Assembly (NCBI RefSeq): GCF_000718985.1 | Contig: NZ_JODL01000003.1 | Span: 124,001 to 188,000, forward strand | DNA from: Streptomyces megasporus | GTDB taxonomy: Bacteria; Actinomycetota; Actinomycetes; Streptomycetales; Streptomycetaceae | Length of the DNA stretch: 64,000 nt | Direction: 5' to 3' | Shown here: in pieces, positions 1 through 9,950 of the stretch | Layout: each line of letters opens with the position of its first letter | Position numbering within the stretch: the stretch's first letter is position 1 | Notes under the pieces: generated by a model | The model's database searches: none | Seen by the model: only the letters and a program-made list of their open reading frames with translations | What the model was told of the DNA's origin: nothing | Position numbers and translations under genes: made by a program

Positions 1-161
1 GAAGACGCAGTTCCCGGCGTGCGGCGAACGCCGCATGCGCGCGCCGAACGGTGGGCCGTCGTGCGCCGACCGGTCGATATCCGCGACAAGCGGTCACACC
101 TTCGAGCGAAACGACGGCGGCGGGCACACGGTGGGGCGGTCCCGGCTCGTTGGAGCGGGGT

Positions 162-935
162 GTGACGAACCAGAAGAACCGGAACGCCCCCGAGGAGAAG
201 CGCGACGCGCGCGAACGGCTGCGCCGGCGGCGGGAGAGGGAGAAGGCGGCCGAGAAGCGCGCCAAGGCGCTGAAGACGGCGGTCGCCGTGCTCGCCGTGC
301 TCGGTGTGGTGGGGCTGGTCGGCGCCGTGGCGGCCAACCGGGTCGGCGCCGGCGGCACCGGTGGCGCCGGCGGGGACGTCAGGGCCGAGCCGATCGTCGA
401 CGGCGACCCGAGGGCGCCGGTCACGCTCACCGTCTACGAGGACTTCCGCTGCCCGGGGTGCGGCCACTTCGAGAACGGCTTCCGCGAGACCGTCCGCCGA
501 CTCCAGGACACCGGGAGGATGAAGGTGGAGTACCACCTGGTCACCATCATCGACGGCAACGTGGGCGGTCGTGGCTCGACGTACGCCGCCAACGCCGCCG
601 CCTGCGCACGCGACCGGGGAAGGTTCCGGGAGTACCACGGCGCCCTCTTCGCCCACCAGCCCGAGGAGGTCGACGACGCCTTCGGCGACAAGGACCGGCT
701 CCTGGAACTGGCGGAGGGGATCGAGGGCCTGAGCGGACCGGAGTTCACCCGCTGCGTGCGCGAGGAGGAGCACCGGGAGTGGGTCGAGCGCTCCACCGAG
801 GCGTTCCTCCGCTCGGGCCACGACTCCACGCCCACCGTCCTGTTGAACGGCGAGGACCTCCACGGCGACCCGAGCGCCCCGCTGACCCCCGAGAAACTGG
901 AGGAGAAGGTCGAGGCGGCGGCCCGGAAGGCGTGA
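162..935 (+). CDS. Membrane-anchored DsbA/thioredoxin-fold protein
   Basis: Predicted thiol-disulfide oxidoreductase of 257 aa, acting outside the membrane. The N-terminus is a highly charged cytoplasmic stretch rich in Arg, Lys and Glu. One hydrophobic segment follows at about residues 38-60, then an extracytoplasmic thioredoxin fold with a CPGC active site in the context DFRCPGCGHFENGF. The C-terminal half has the helical insertion and the TPT-type cis-Pro region (STPTVLLNG) of the DsbA/thioredoxin_4 family. I chose the GTG at 162 because GGAG lies 6 bases upstream; the frame stays open to about position 51, but that part does not look like protein of this family. It lies 142 bp upstream of lgt on the same strand. 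The family is known; the substrate is not. Confidence 0.85.
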   Translation: MTNQKNRNAPEEKRDARERLRRRREREKAAEKRAKALKTAVAVLAVLGVVGLVGAVAANRVGAGGTGGAGGDVRAEPIVDGDPRAPVTLTVYEDFRCPGCGHFENGFRETVRRLQDTGRMKVEYHLVTIIDGNVGGRGSTYAANAAACARDRGRFREYHGALFAHQPEEVDDAFGDKDRLLELAEGIEGLSGPEFTRCVREEEHREWVERSTEAFLRSGHDSTPTVLLNGEDLHGDPSAPLTPEKLEEKVEAAARKA

Positions 936-1077
936 GCCGCCCCCGGTGCGCGGCCCTCCGCGGGTCCGCGCGAACCGGCCGTACGGGCGGGCGGGGCGCG
1001 CCGCCCGGGTGCGTTACGGACCCGTTGCCGGGCGGGCTGCCGCCCACCGAGCCCGGCACGGTAGCGTTCGTGGGGCC

Positions 1078-2079
1078 ATGGACATCCTTGCCTACATCCC
1101 CAGCCCATCGTCCGGCGAGATCCTCCTCGGACCGATCCCGCTGCGGGGCTACGCGTTCTGCATCATCCTCGGCGTGTTCGTCGCCGTCTGGCTCGGCGGG
1201 AAGCGCTGGATCGCCCGTGGCGGACAGCCCGGAACGGTCGCCGACATCGCCGTGTGGGCGGTGCCGTTCGGCCTGGTCGGCGGCCGCCTGTACCACGTCG
1301 TCACCGACTACCAGCTCTACTTCGGCGAGGGCCGGAACTGGGTCGACGCCTTCAAGATCTGGGAAGGCGGCCTCGGCATCTGGGGGGCGATCGCGCTCGG
1401 CGCGGTGGGCGCCTGGATCGGCTGTCGCAGGCGGGGCATCCCCCTGCCCGCGTACGCGGACGCCATCGCGCCCGGCATCGCGCTGGCCCAGGCCATCGGC
1501 CGCTGGGGCAACTGGTTCAACCAGGAGCTGTTCGGACGCCCCACCGACCTGCCGTGGGCCGTCAGGATCGACCTGGAGAACCGTCCCCCCGAGAGCCTCG
1601 ACCTGGCCACGTACCACCCCACCTTCCTGTACGAGTCGCTGTGGTGCGTGGGCGTCGCCCTGCTGGTGATCTGGGCGGACCGCCGCTTCCGCCTGGGCCA
1701 CGGCCGGGCGTTCGCCCTGTACGTCGCGGCGTACACGGTGGGCCGCTTCTGGATCGAGTACATGCGGGTGGACGAGGCCCACGAGCTCTGGGGCCTGCGC
1801 CTGAACAACTGGACCTCGATCGTGGTCTTCCTGGGCGCGGTGGCCTACATCGTGATCTCCGCCAGGCTCCGTCCGGGCCGCGAGGACGTGGTGGAGCCGA
1901 GGGAGGAGCAGGCCGTCGGGAGCGAGGCCGAGGGCGAGGACGGGAAGGAAGCCGACACCGACTCCGATTCCGCCGCCGACGCTTCCCGGAAGGGCGAGGG
2001 CGTCGAGCAGGACCGGTCCACGGGGGACCCGGGAAACCCGGGAAACGGTGACGGAAAGCCCGCGTCCACCGGGCGCTGA
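1078..2079 (+). CDS. lgt: Prolipoprotein diacylglyceryl transferase
   Basis: Transfers a diacylglyceryl group from phosphatidylglycerol to the lipobox cysteine of prolipoproteins, an integral-membrane step in lipoprotein maturation. The 333-aa protein has the expected multi-pass pattern and the Lgt signature GRWGNWFNQELFGRPT. It also has the conserved GGRLYHVVTD segment early on and an FWIEYMR stretch near the last helices. The C-terminal 60 residues are a charged, Glu/Asp/Ser-rich tail, common in actinobacterial Lgt and not catalytic. The start is the ATG at 1078 (MDILAYIPSP). No strong Shine-Dalgarno is visible, and a possible -10 (TAGCGT, 1062-1067) sits so close that the leader would be only a few bases. 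Several predicted lipoproteins in this window are likely substrates. Confidence 0.95.
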   Translation: MDILAYIPSPSSGEILLGPIPLRGYAFCIILGVFVAVWLGGKRWIARGGQPGTVADIAVWAVPFGLVGGRLYHVVTDYQLYFGEGRNWVDAFKIWEGGLGIWGAIALGAVGAWIGCRRRGIPLPAYADAIAPGIALAQAIGRWGNWFNQELFGRPTDLPWAVRIDLENRPPESLDLATYHPTFLYESLWCVGVALLVIWADRRFRLGHGRAFALYVAAYTVGRFWIEYMRVDEAHELWGLRLNNWTSIVVFLGAVAYIVISARLRPGREDVVEPREEQAVGSEAEGEDGKEADTDSDSAADASRKGEGVEQDRSTGDPGNPGNGDGKPASTGR

Positions 2080-2089
2080 GCACCTCGCC

Positions 2090-2124
2090 ACGGCCCCGGC
2101 CCGCTTGCGCGGTGCCGGGGCCGT
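2090..2124 (+). terminator. Hairpin terminator after lgt
   Basis: Perfect 11-bp arms ACGGCCCCGGC (2090-2100) and GCCGGGGCCGT (2114-2124) with a 13-base loop, 10 bp past the lgt stop. There is no U-tract, which is usual for this kind of genome. Confidence 0.7.
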
Positions 2125-2259
2125 TCGCCGTCCTGTGGGAAAAGCCGCAGGTCAGCGAGGTAAGTACGGCCTTCCTTGCTGGCACGCGCCGATCTTCGAG
2201 CGTACGGTCGAGGAGGTCCGGCCGAAATCGGGGAGCCGGCGCGAGGAGGGATGGAGCGC

Positions 2260-3015
2260 ATGTCGTCCAGGGCCGGAGACGAGACCGAGATCACGCTGCG
2301 GCCCGGAGCGCCGAACTCGGCACACTCTCCGAACCACACCCACCGCGACGTCAGCGGCGGCTGGCTGCGCCCGGCCGTCTTCGGGGCCATGGACGGACTG
2401 GTCTCCAACCTGGCCCTGATAACGGGCGTCGCGGGCGGTGACGTGGCGCGACAGGTGATCGTCATCACCGGTCTGGCCGGACTCGCCTCCGGCGCGTTCT
2501 CCATGGCCGCCGGCGAGTACACCTCGGTGGCCTCCCAGCGTGATCTGGTCCTGGCCGAGCTGGAGGTCGAGCGGCGCGAGCTGAAGCACAACCCCGAGAC
2601 GGAACGGCGCGAGCTGGTCGCGCTGTACCAGGGACGGGGGCTGCCGCGCGAACTCGCCGAGGAGGTCGCCGAGCACCTGTCCAGGGACCCGGAGCGGGCG
2701 CTGGAGATCCACGCCCGCGAGGAGCTGGGCGTGGACCCGGGGGAGCTGCCGTCCCCGATGCTCGCCGCCGTCTCCTCCTTCGGCTCCTTCGCGGTGGGCG
2801 CCCTGCTGCCCGTCCTGCCCTACCTGCTGGGGGCCACCGCGCTGTGGCCCGCCGTGGTGGTCGCCCTGCTGGGGCTCTTCCTGTGCGGCGCGGTCGTGGC
2901 CAAGGTGACCGCGCGCCCGTGGTGGTACAGCGGGCTGCGGCAACTCCTCCTGGGTGGCGCGGCGGCGGCCGTCACCTACGGCCTCGGCACCCTGTTCGGG
3001 GTGGCCGTGGGATGA
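2260..3015 (+). CDS. VIT1/CCC1 family membrane protein
   Basis: Predicted iron/manganese transporter-like protein of the VIT1/CCC1 family, 251 aa. The N-terminal hydrophobic region carries VFGAMDGLVSNLALITGVAGG followed by MAAGEYTSVASQRDL, both typical of the family. A charged amphipathic stretch follows (about residues 90-165), then three further membrane segments. The ATG at 2260 is preferred over that at 2251 because the strong AGGAGGG (2244-2250) touches 2251 but is 9 bases from 2260. Family members move Fe2+ or Mn2+; the metal here cannot be told from sequence. It lies between lgt and gltB and is probably a single-gene unit, since terminator-like hairpins stand on both sides. Confidence 0.85.
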   Translation: MSSRAGDETEITLRPGAPNSAHSPNHTHRDVSGGWLRPAVFGAMDGLVSNLALITGVAGGDVARQVIVITGLAGLASGAFSMAAGEYTSVASQRDLVLAELEVERRELKHNPETERRELVALYQGRGLPRELAEEVAEHLSRDPERALEIHAREELGVDPGELPSPMLAAVSSFGSFAVGALLPVLPYLLGATALWPAVVVALLGLFLCGAVVAKVTARPWWYSGLRQLLLGGAAAAVTYGLGTLFGVAVG

Positions 3016-3341
3016 CGAGGGCCGCGTGGCCCACGGCGGCGCCGGTGTGATCCGTTCCACTCCTCAGTGGACGATTTCCTTGTTACCCGGCGGTTTCGGG
3101 CGTGTCACCGAGGGGCATGAGTCCGGAGCGCTTCCGGCAGTGCCGCCGACGCGACCCCCACCCCCTCACGGTCTCGTGACCGTACGTGTGGGCCCCATCC
3201 CTCACGGTGTCCACATGGTGGACCGAAGTGTCCGCGCTTCGGGAGAAACGCCATCATGTAGCCTGCACGAACTTCTGTACGCAGAGGGCCAACGTCGTCC
3301 CTCGGCACCTGACAACTGCCACGACGACGACGGGAGAGCCG
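3016..3341. other. Intergenic region before gltB
   Basis: About 326 bp without a gene. It holds a small terminator-like hairpin near the left end, an inverted repeat CCGAAG/CTTCGG at about 3222-3241, and the gltB Shine-Dalgarno GGGAGAG at 3332-3338. I could not find a convincing GlnR-type box or a clear -35/-10 pair, although nitrogen control of gltBD would be expected from other actinomycetes. Confidence 0.5.
3056..3081 (+). terminator. Terminator after the VIT1-like gene
   Basis: TCCACT-CCTC-AGTGGA stem-loop (3056-3071) followed within a few bases by a T-rich run (TTTCCTTGTT). This is a rare case in the window of a hairpin with a recognisable T-tract. Confidence 0.6.
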
Positions 3342-6300
3342 ATGCGTGCCGCGCTCCTGACGGCCCACCCTGCCAAGCAGGGCATGTACGACCCGCGCAA
3401 CGAGCACGACGCCTGTGGCGTCGGCTTCGTGGCCACCCTCACCGGAGAGGCGAGCCACCGCCTGGTCGAGCAGGCACTGACCGTCCTGCGCAACCTGGAA
3501 CACCGAGGCGCCACCGGTTCCGAACCGGACTCCGGCGACGGCGCGGGCATCCTGGTCCAGATCCCGGACACCTTCTTCCGCGAAACGGTCGCCTTCGACC
3601 TCCCCGAGGCGGGCGCGTACGCCGTGGGCACCGCCTTCCTCCCGACGGACGAGACGGAGGCCGCCGACGCCCTCTCCCACATCGAGACGATCGCCGCCGA
3701 GGAGGGCCTGACCGTCCTGGGCCGGCGCGAGGTCCCGGTCGCACCCGACCTGCTCGGCGCGGCCGCCCGCTCCACCATGCCCGCCTTCCGGCAGATCTTC
3801 GTCGCCGACGGGGCGAACACCGGCCTCGCCCTGGACCGCAAGGCGTTCGTGCTGCGCAAGCGCGCCGAACGCGAGGCCGGCGTCTACTTCCCCTCGCTGT
3901 CCGCGCGGACCATCGTCTACAAGGGCATGCTCACCACCGGACAGCTCGAGCCCTTCTTCCCCGACCTGTCGGACCGCCGCTTCGCCTCCGCCATCGCGCT
4001 GGTGCACTCGCGGTTCTCGACCAACACCTTCCCCTCCTGGCCCCTGGCCCACCCCTACCGCTTCGTCGCCCACAACGGCGAGATCAACACCGTCAAGGGC
4101 AACCGCAACTGGATGCGGGCCCGGGAATCCCAACTGGCCTCCGACCTGTTCGGCACCGGCCAAGACGGCGGGAACCTGGAACGGATCTTCCCCGTCTGCA
4201 CCCCCGACGCCTCCGACTCCGCCTCCTTCGACGAGGTGCTGGAACTGCTCCACCTCGGCGGCCGCTCACTGCCGCACGCGGTGCTGATGATGGTCCCCGA
4301 GGCGTGGGAGAACCACCCCTCCATGGACCCGGCCCGACGCGCCTTCTACCAGTACCACTCCACGATGATGGAGCCCTGGGACGGCCCCGCCTGCGTCACC
4401 TTCACCGACGGCACCCAGGTCGGCGCCGTCCTGGACCGCAACGGCCTGCGCCCGGGACGCTACTGGGTCACCGACGACGGACTGGTCGTCCTCTCCTCCG
4501 AGGTCGGCGTCCTCGACATCGACCAGAGCAGGGTCGTCCGCAAGGGACGCCTCCAGCCCGGCCGGATGTTCCTGGTGGACACCGCCGAACACCGCATCAT
4601 CGAGGACGACGAGATCAAGGACGGGCTCGCCTCCGAACACCCCTACCAGGAGTGGCTGGAAACCGGGATCATCGAACTGGGCGACCTCCCCGAACGCGAG
4701 CACATCGTCCACACCCACGCCTCGGTCACCCGCCGCCAGCAGACCTTCGGCTACACCGAGGAGGAACTCCGCGTCCTCCTCGCCCCGATGGCCCGCACCG
4801 GCGCCGAACCGATCGGCTCGATGGGCACCGACACGCCCATCGCCGCGCTCTCCGACCGCCCACGCCTGATCTTCGACTACTTCACCCAGCTCTTCGCACA
4901 GGTCACCAACCCGCCGCTGGACGCCATCCGCGAGGAACTCGTCACCTCGCTGATCTCCTCCCTCGGCCCCCAGGGCAACCTGCTGGAACCCACCGCGGCC
5001 TCCTGCCGCAGCGTCACCCTGCCCTTCCCGGTGATCGACAACGACGAACTGGCCAAGCTCGTCCACATCAACGCCGACGGCGACATGCCCGGCATGAAGG
5101 CCGTCACCCTCTCCGGCCTCTACCGCGTGGCCGGCGGAGGCACGGCCCTGGCCGACCGGATCGAGGAGGTCTGCGCCGAGGCCGACACCGCCATCGCCGA
5201 CGGCGCCCGACTCATCGTCCTGTCCGACCGCCACTCCGACGCCGAACACGCCCCCATCCCCTCGCTGCTGCTCACCTCCGCGGTACACCACCACCTCATC
5301 CGCACCAAGCAGCGCACCCGGGTCGGCCTGCTGATCGAGGCCGGCGACGTCCGCGAGGTCCACCACGTCGCCCTGCTCATCGGCTACGGCGCCGCGGCCG
5401 TCAACCCCTACCTGGCCATGGAGACCGTCGAGGACCTGGTCCGCGCGGGCACCTTCCTGCCCGCCGACACCGACCCCGACACCGCCATCCGGAACCTGAT
5501 CAAGGCCCTCGGCAAGGGCGTGCTGAAGGTGATGTCCAAGATGGGCATCTCCACCGTCGCCTCCTACCGCGGCGCCCAGGTCTTCGAGGCCGTCGGCCTG
5601 GACGAGGCGTTCGTCGACACCTACTTCCACGGCACCGCCACCAAGATCGGCGGCGTGGGACTGGACGTCATCGCCGCCGAGGTCGCCGCCCGCCACGCCA
5701 AGGCCTACCCGCCGTCGGGCATCGCCCCGGCCCACCGCGGGCTGGAGATCGGCGGCGAGTACCAGTGGCGCCGCGAGGGCGAGCCGCACCTGTTCGACCC
5801 GGAGACGGTCTTCCGCCTCCAGCACGCCACCCGCAACCGCCGCTACGACATCTTCAAGCAGTACACCCGGCGCGTGGACGAACAGTCCGAACGCCTGATG
5901 ACCCTGCGCGGCCTGTTCTCCTTCGCGTCCGACCGGCCCTCCGTCCCGATCGAGGAAGTCGAACCCGCCTCGGAGATCGTCAAGCGGTTCTCCACCGGAG
6001 CCATGTCCTACGGCTCCATCTCCCAGGAGGCGCACGAGACCCTCGCCATCGCCATGAACCGGCTGGGCGCCAAGTCCAACACCGGCGAAGGCGGCGAGGA
6101 CCCCGAACGACTCCACGACCCCGCCCGCCGCTCCGCGATCAAGCAGGTCGCCTCCGGCCGCTTCGGCGTCACCAGCGAGTACCTGGTCAACGCCGACGAC
6201 ATCCAGATCAAGATGGCCCAGGGCGCCAAGCCCGGCGAGGGCGGCCAACTCCCCGGCCCCAAGGTCTACCCGTGGGTCGCCAGGACCCGGCACTCCACCC

Positions 6301-7913
6301 CCGGCGTCGGACTCATCTCCCCGCCGCCGCACCACGACATCTACTCCATCGAGGACCTCGCCCAGCTCGTCCACGACCTGAAGAACGCCAACCCGAACGC
6401 CCGCGTCCACGTGAAGCTGGTCTCCGAGGTCGGCGTCGGCACGGTCGCGGCGGGCGTCTCCAAGGCCCACGCGGACGTCGTGCTGATCTCCGGCCACGAC
6501 GGCGGCACCGGCGCCTCCCCGCTCACCTCGCTCAAGCACGCGGGCGGCCCCTGGGAACTCGGCCTGGCCGAGACCCAGCAGACCCTCCTCCTCAACGGCC
6601 TGCGCGACCGCATCGTCGTCCAGACCGACGGCCAGCTCAAGACCGGCCGCGACGTGATGATCGCCGCCCTGCTGGGCGCCGAGGAGTACGGCTTCGCCAC
6701 CGCGCCGCTCGTCGTCTCCGGCTGCGTGATGATGCGCGTGTGCCACCTGGACACCTGCCCGGTCGGCATCGCCACCCAGAACCCGGTGCTGCGCGAACGC
6801 TTCACCGGCAGGCCCGAGTTCGTGGTGAACTTCTTCGAGTTCATCGCCGAGGAGGTCCGCGAACTCCTCGCCGAACTCGGCTTCCGCACCCTGGACGAGG
6901 CCATCGGCCACACCGAGGTCCTCGACGTCGACCGCGCGGTCGACCACTGGAAGGCCCAGGGCCTGGACCTGGCCCCGCTGCTCCACGTGCCCGACCTCCC
7001 CGAGGGCGCCGCCCGCCACCGGGTGGTCGCCCAGGACCACGGCCTGCAGAAGGCCCTGGACAACCAGTTGATCAAGCTCGCCACCGACGCCCTGTCGGCC
7101 GACACCGCCGAGACCGCCCAGCCGGTCCGCGCCCAGGTGCCGATCCGCAACGTCAACCGGACGGTGGGCACCATGCTCGGCCACGAGGTGACACGGAAGT
7201 TCGGCGGCGCGGGCCTGCCCGACGACACCATCGACATCACCTTCACCGGCTCCGCCGGCCAGTCCTTCGGCGCGTTCCTGCCGCGCGGCGTCACCCTCCG
7301 CCTGGAAGGCGACGCCAACGACTACGTCGGCAAGGGCCTGTCGGGCGGACGCGTCATCGTCCGACCCGACCGAAGGGCCTCCCACCTGGCCGAGTACTCC
7401 ACCATCGCCGGCAACACCCTCGCCTACGGCGCCACCGGCGGCGAGATGTTCCTGCGCGGCAGCGTCGGCGAACGCTTCTGCGTCCGCAACTCCGGCGCCC
7501 TGGTCGTCTCCGAGGGCGTGGGCGACCACGGCTGCGAGTACATGACCGGCGGCACGGCCGTCGTCCTGGGCCCCACCGGCCGCAACTTCGGCGCCGGCAT
7601 GTCCGGCGGCACCGCCTACGTCGTCGACCTGGACGCCGACGACGTCAACCCCGACATCGCCGACGCCGTCGAACCCCTGGACGACACCGACCGGCGGTGG
7701 CTGCACGACGTGGTGCGCCGCCACCACCAGGAGACCGGATCCACCGTCGCCGAGGCACTGCTCGCCGACTGGGCCGCCGCCGCCGGGCGCTTCAGCAAGA
7801 TCATGCCGACCACCTACAAGGCAGTGCTCGCCGCCCAGGACGCCGCCGAGCGAGCCGGACTGTCCCAGGCCGAGACCCACGAGAAGATGATGGAGGCGGC
7901 GTCCCATGGCTGA
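3342..7913 (+). CDS. gltB: Glutamate synthase (NADPH) large subunit
   Basis: Large subunit of glutamate synthase (GOGAT), 1523 aa, the expected length. The class II glutamine amidotransferase domain starts near the N-terminus; the catalytic cysteine is the Cys of [10 protein letters not shown] after removal of a short propeptide. The central domain and the FMN-binding synthase domain follow ([12 protein letters not shown], then the [12 protein letters not shown] region). The [3Fe-4S] cysteines are in [15 protein letters not shown] at about residues 1127-1141. A C-terminal GXGXG beta-helix region ends the protein. The start is the ATG at 3342 behind GGGAGAG. gltD overlaps the stop by 8 bp, so the subunits are translationally coupled. 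With glutamine synthetase it makes glutamate from 2-oxoglutarate and glutamine. Confidence 0.97.
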   Translation: MRAALLTAHPAKQGMYDPRNEHDACGVGFVATLTGEASHRLVEQALTVLRNLEHRGATGSEPDSGDGAGILVQIPDTFFRETVAFDLPEAGAYAVGTAFLPTDETEAADALSHIETIAAEEGLTVLGRREVPVAPDLLGAAARSTMPAFRQIFVADGANTGLALDRKAFVLRKRAEREAGVYFPSLSARTIVYKGMLTTGQLEPFFPDLSDRRFASAIALVHSRFSTNTFPSWPLAHPYRFVAHNGEINTVKGNRNWMRARESQLASDLFGTGQDGGNLERIFPVCTPDASDSASFDEVLELLHLGGRSLPHAVLMMVPEAWENHPSMDPARRAFYQYHSTMMEPWDGPACVTFTDGTQVGAVLDRNGLRPGRYWVTDDGLVVLSSEVGVLDIDQSRVVRKGRLQPGRMFLVDTAEHRIIEDDEIKDGLASEHPYQEWLETGIIELGDLPEREHIVHTHASVTRRQQTFGYTEEELRVLLAPMARTGAEPIGSMGTDTPIAALSDRPRLIFDYFTQLFAQVTNPPLDAIREELVTSLISSLGPQGNLLEPTAASCRSVTLPFPVIDNDELAKLVHINADGDMPGMKAVTLSGLYRVAGGGTALADRIEEVCAEADTAIADGARLIVLSDRHSDAEHAPIPSLLLTSAVHHHLIRTKQRTRVGLLIEAGDVREVHHVALLIGYGAAAVNPYLAMETVEDLVRAGTFLPADTDPDTAIRNLIKALGKGVLKVMSKMGISTVASYRGAQVFEAVGLDEAFVDTYFHGTATKIGGVGLDVIAAEVAARHAKAYPPSGIAPAHRGLEIGGEYQWRREGEPHLFDPETVFRLQHATRNRRYDIFKQYTRRVDEQSERLMTLRGLFSFASDRPSVPIEEVEPASEIVKRFSTGAMSYGSISQEAHETLAIAMNRLGAKSNTGEGGEDPERLHDPARRSAIKQVASGRFGVTSEYLVNADDIQIKMAQGAKPGEGGQLPGPKVYPWVARTRHSTPGVGLISPPPHHDIYSIEDLAQLVHDLKNANPNARVHVKLVSEVGVGTVAAGVSKAHADVVLISGHDGGTGASPLTSLKHAGGPWELGLAETQQTLLLNGLRDRIVVQTDGQLKTGRDVMIAALLGAEEYGFATAPLVVSGCVMMRVCHLDTCPVGIATQNPVLRERFTGRPEFVVNFFEFIAEEVRELLAELGFRTLDEAIGHTEVLDVDRAVDHWKAQGLDLAPLLHVPDLPEGAARHRVVAQDHGLQKALDNQLIKLATDALSADTAETAQPVRAQVPIRNVNRTVGTMLGHEVTRKFGGAGLPDDTIDITFTGSAGQSFGAFLPRGVTLRLEGDANDYVGKGLSGGRVIVRPDRRASHLAEYSTIAGNTLAYGATGGEMFLRGSVGERFCVRNSGALVVSEGVGDHGCEYMTGGTAVVLGPTGRNFGAGMSGGTAYVVDLDADDVNPDIADAVEPLDDTDRRWLHDVVRRHHQETGSTVAEALLADWAAAAGRFSKIMPTTYKAVLAAQDAAERAGLSQAETHEKMMEAASHG

Positions 7914-9438
7914 CCCCAAGGGCTTTTTGAACACCGATCGCGAGACCGCCGAGACCCGCCCCGTGGCGGAACGCGTCAAGGACTGGAACGAGGTGTACGT
8001 CCCCGGCTCCCTGCTGCCGATCATCGGCAAGCAGGCCGGACGCTGCATGGACTGCGGCATCCCGTTCTGCCACAACGGCTGCCCGCTGGGAAACCTCATC
8101 CCCGAGTGGAACGACTACGCCTGGCGCGGTGACTGGCAGGCCGCCGGCGAACGCCTCCACGCCACCAACAACTTCCCGGAGTTCACCGGACGACTGTGCC
8201 CGGCGCCGTGCGAGTCCGCCTGCGTGCTGGGCATCAGCCAACCCCCGGTGACCATCAAGAACGTCGAGGTCACCATCATCGACAAGGCCTGGGAGGCCGG
8301 CGGCGTCACCCCCCAGCCCCCCGAACGACTGTCGGGCAAGACCGTCGCCGTCATCGGCTCCGGACCCGCCGGCCTGGCCGCCGCCCAGCAGCTCACCCGC
8401 GCCGGCCACACGGTCGCCGTCTACGAACGCGCCGACCGCGTCGGCGGACTGCTGCGCTACGGCATCCCCGAGTTCAAGATGGAGAAGCGGCACATCAACC
8501 GCCGCATCGAGCAGATGCGCGCCGAGGGCACCAAGTTCCGCACCGGTGTGGAGATCGGCCGCGACATCGACGCCGCCGACCTGCGCAAGCGCTACGACGC
8601 GGTCGTCATCGCCGCCGGCTCCACCACCCCCCGCGACCTGCCCGTCCCCGGCCGCGACCTCAAGGGCATCCACCAGGCGATGGAGTACCTGACGCCGGCC
8701 AACAAGGTCCAGGAGGGCGACTACATCACCTCGCCCATCTCGGCCGAGGGCAAGCACGTCGTCGTCATCGGCGGCGGCGACACCGGCGCCGACTGCGTCG
8801 GCACCGCCCACCGCCAGGGCGCCCTCTCCGTCACCCAACTGGAGATCATGCCCCGCCCCGGAGCGGAGCGGGACCCGGTGACCCAGCCGTGGCCGACCTT
8901 CCCCCTGCTCTACAAGGTCACCTCCGCGCACGAGGAGACCGCGGTGCTGGCCAGGACGGAGGAGGGCGGCGACCCCGGTGAGGGACCCTCCTCGCCGAAG
9001 GCGGGCGAGGAGGGACGGATCTACTCCGTCTCCACCACCCACTTCGAGGGCGACGAGGACGGCGCCGTGCAGGCCCTGCACCTGGTCGAGGTCGAGTTCG
9101 GGGACGGGCGGTTCCAGCCGAAGCCCGGCACCGAGAAGAGGATCCCCGCCCAGCTCGTCACCCTGGCCATGGGCTTCACCGGCATCGACACCACCAACGG
9201 CCTCGTCGAACAACTCGGCCTGGAACTGGACGCGCGCGGCAACGTCGCCCGCGACGAGAACTTCCAGACCAACGTCCCCGGCGTGTTCGTCGCCGGAGAC
9301 GCCGGCCGCGGCCAGTCGCTGATCGTGTGGGCCATCGCCGAAGGCCGCTCCGCGGCCCGTGCCGTGGACCACCACCTGACCGGCTCCGACGCCCTGCCCG
9401 CCCCCATCAAGCCGACGGACCGCGCACTGACGGTCTGA
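7906..9438 (+). CDS. gltD: Glutamate synthase small subunit
   Basis: Small subunit of NADPH glutamate synthase, 510 aa. It passes electrons from NADPH through FAD and [4Fe-4S] clusters to the large subunit. The N-terminal cysteine clusters are visible in [17 protein letters not shown] and [12 protein letters not shown]. An FAD Rossmann motif follows ([13 protein letters not shown]), then an NADPH motif ([12 protein letters not shown]) and the [17 protein letters not shown] segment near the C-terminus. The ATG lies inside the last codons of gltB, so there is no separate promoter. A strong hairpin follows the stop and closes the operon. Its length matches single-module GltD. Confidence 0.96.
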   Translation: MADPKGFLNTDRETAETRPVAERVKDWNEVYVPGSLLPIIGKQAGRCMDCGIPFCHNGCPLGNLIPEWNDYAWRGDWQAAGERLHATNNFPEFTGRLCPAPCESACVLGISQPPVTIKNVEVTIIDKAWEAGGVTPQPPERLSGKTVAVIGSGPAGLAAAQQLTRAGHTVAVYERADRVGGLLRYGIPEFKMEKRHINRRIEQMRAEGTKFRTGVEIGRDIDAADLRKRYDAVVIAAGSTTPRDLPVPGRDLKGIHQAMEYLTPANKVQEGDYITSPISAEGKHVVVIGGGDTGADCVGTAHRQGALSVTQLEIMPRPGAERDPVTQPWPTFPLLYKVTSAHEETAVLARTEEGGDPGEGPSSPKAGEEGRIYSVSTTHFEGDEDGAVQALHLVEVEFGDGRFQPKPGTEKRIPAQLVTLAMGFTGIDTTNGLVEQLGLELDARGNVARDENFQTNVPGVFVAGDAGRGQSLIVWAIAEGRSAARAVDHHLTGSDALPAPIKPTDRALTV

Positions 9439-9450
9439 CGGCCCCACCCG

Positions 9451-9493
9451 CCCGTCGGGCGCCGCGCGACACCGATCCGCGGCGCCCGACGGG
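9451..9493 (+). terminator. Strong terminator closing gltBD
   Basis: Perfect 16-bp arms CCCGTCGGGCGCCGCG (9451-9466) and CGCGGCGCCCGACGGG (9478-9493) with an 11-base loop, beginning 13 bp after the gltD stop. It may also serve the convergent minus-strand unit. Confidence 0.85.
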
Positions 9494-9608
9494 ACAGCCC
9501 GCGGCGCCGACCCCCTCCCCGACCGGGGGCCGGCGCCGCGTCCCGCCCGGCGCCCGGTCGCCCCGGCACCCGGGGCGGAACCCCACGATTCCCCGGCCGG
9601 CCGGCCGG

Positions 9609-9950
9609 TCAGTCGGCCTGCGCCAACCGCGCCGGGAAACCACCGGTGGCCACCGGACCCCACCGCTCCGGCGTGATCCGCAGCAGCGACTTCCCCTGCC
9701 GCACCATCGCCTCCCGGTACTCGTCCCAGTCCGGATGCTCACCCGCGATCACCCGGAAGTACTCCACCAGCGGCTCCACCGCCTCGGGCACGTCCAACAC
9801 CTCCGCGGTGCCGTCGACCTGCACCCACGGCCCGTTCCAGTCGTCCGACAACACGATCACGCCGACGGCCGGATCACGGCGCGCATTGCGGGTCTTGGCC
9901 CGCTCCGGGTACGTGGAGACCACGATCCGCCCCGCGCCGTCCGCCCCGTC
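9609..9950 (-). pseudogene. 5'-truncated PPOX-class (F420/FMN) oxidoreductase remnant
   Basis: The readable part encodes VVSTYPERAKTRNARRDP, then a strand pattern like VIVLSDDWNGPWVQVDGTAEV, and the family C-terminus (LLRITPERWGPVATGG). This matches the middle and end of pyridoxamine-5'-phosphate-oxidase-like, F420-dependent proteins. Whole proteins of this type have some 40-50 more N-terminal residues forming the first beta strands, and these are absent. Reading back from the first usable start (GTG at 9923) there are only nine more codons before the TGA (9951-9953) that ends the upstream gene in the same frame. So the 5' end appears deleted, with the remnant placed directly behind its neighbour's stop codon. 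A short functional form started at 9923 cannot be excluded but would lack part of the barrel. Confidence 0.65.

Noticed and set aside
2155..2180. Possible iron-box (IdeR/DmdR) upstream of the VIT1-like gene
   Set aside because: AGGTAAGTACGGCCTTCCTT is only weakly symmetric and matches the 19-bp consensus poorly.
3180..3341. GlnR-type box before gltB
   Set aside because: A lone GAAAC near 3244 has no properly spaced GTNAC partner.
2954..7930. Plus-strand open frame spanning almost all of gltB in another frame
   Set aside because: Arg/Pro/His-rich translation with no family resemblance; the gltB frame carries every catalytic motif.
4266..8099. Very long open frame on the minus strand opposite gltB/gltD
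   Set aside because: It is a by-product of strong third-position GC in gltB. The translation is low-complexity (Val, Gly, Asp, Ala) with no domain, and the plus-strand product is certain.
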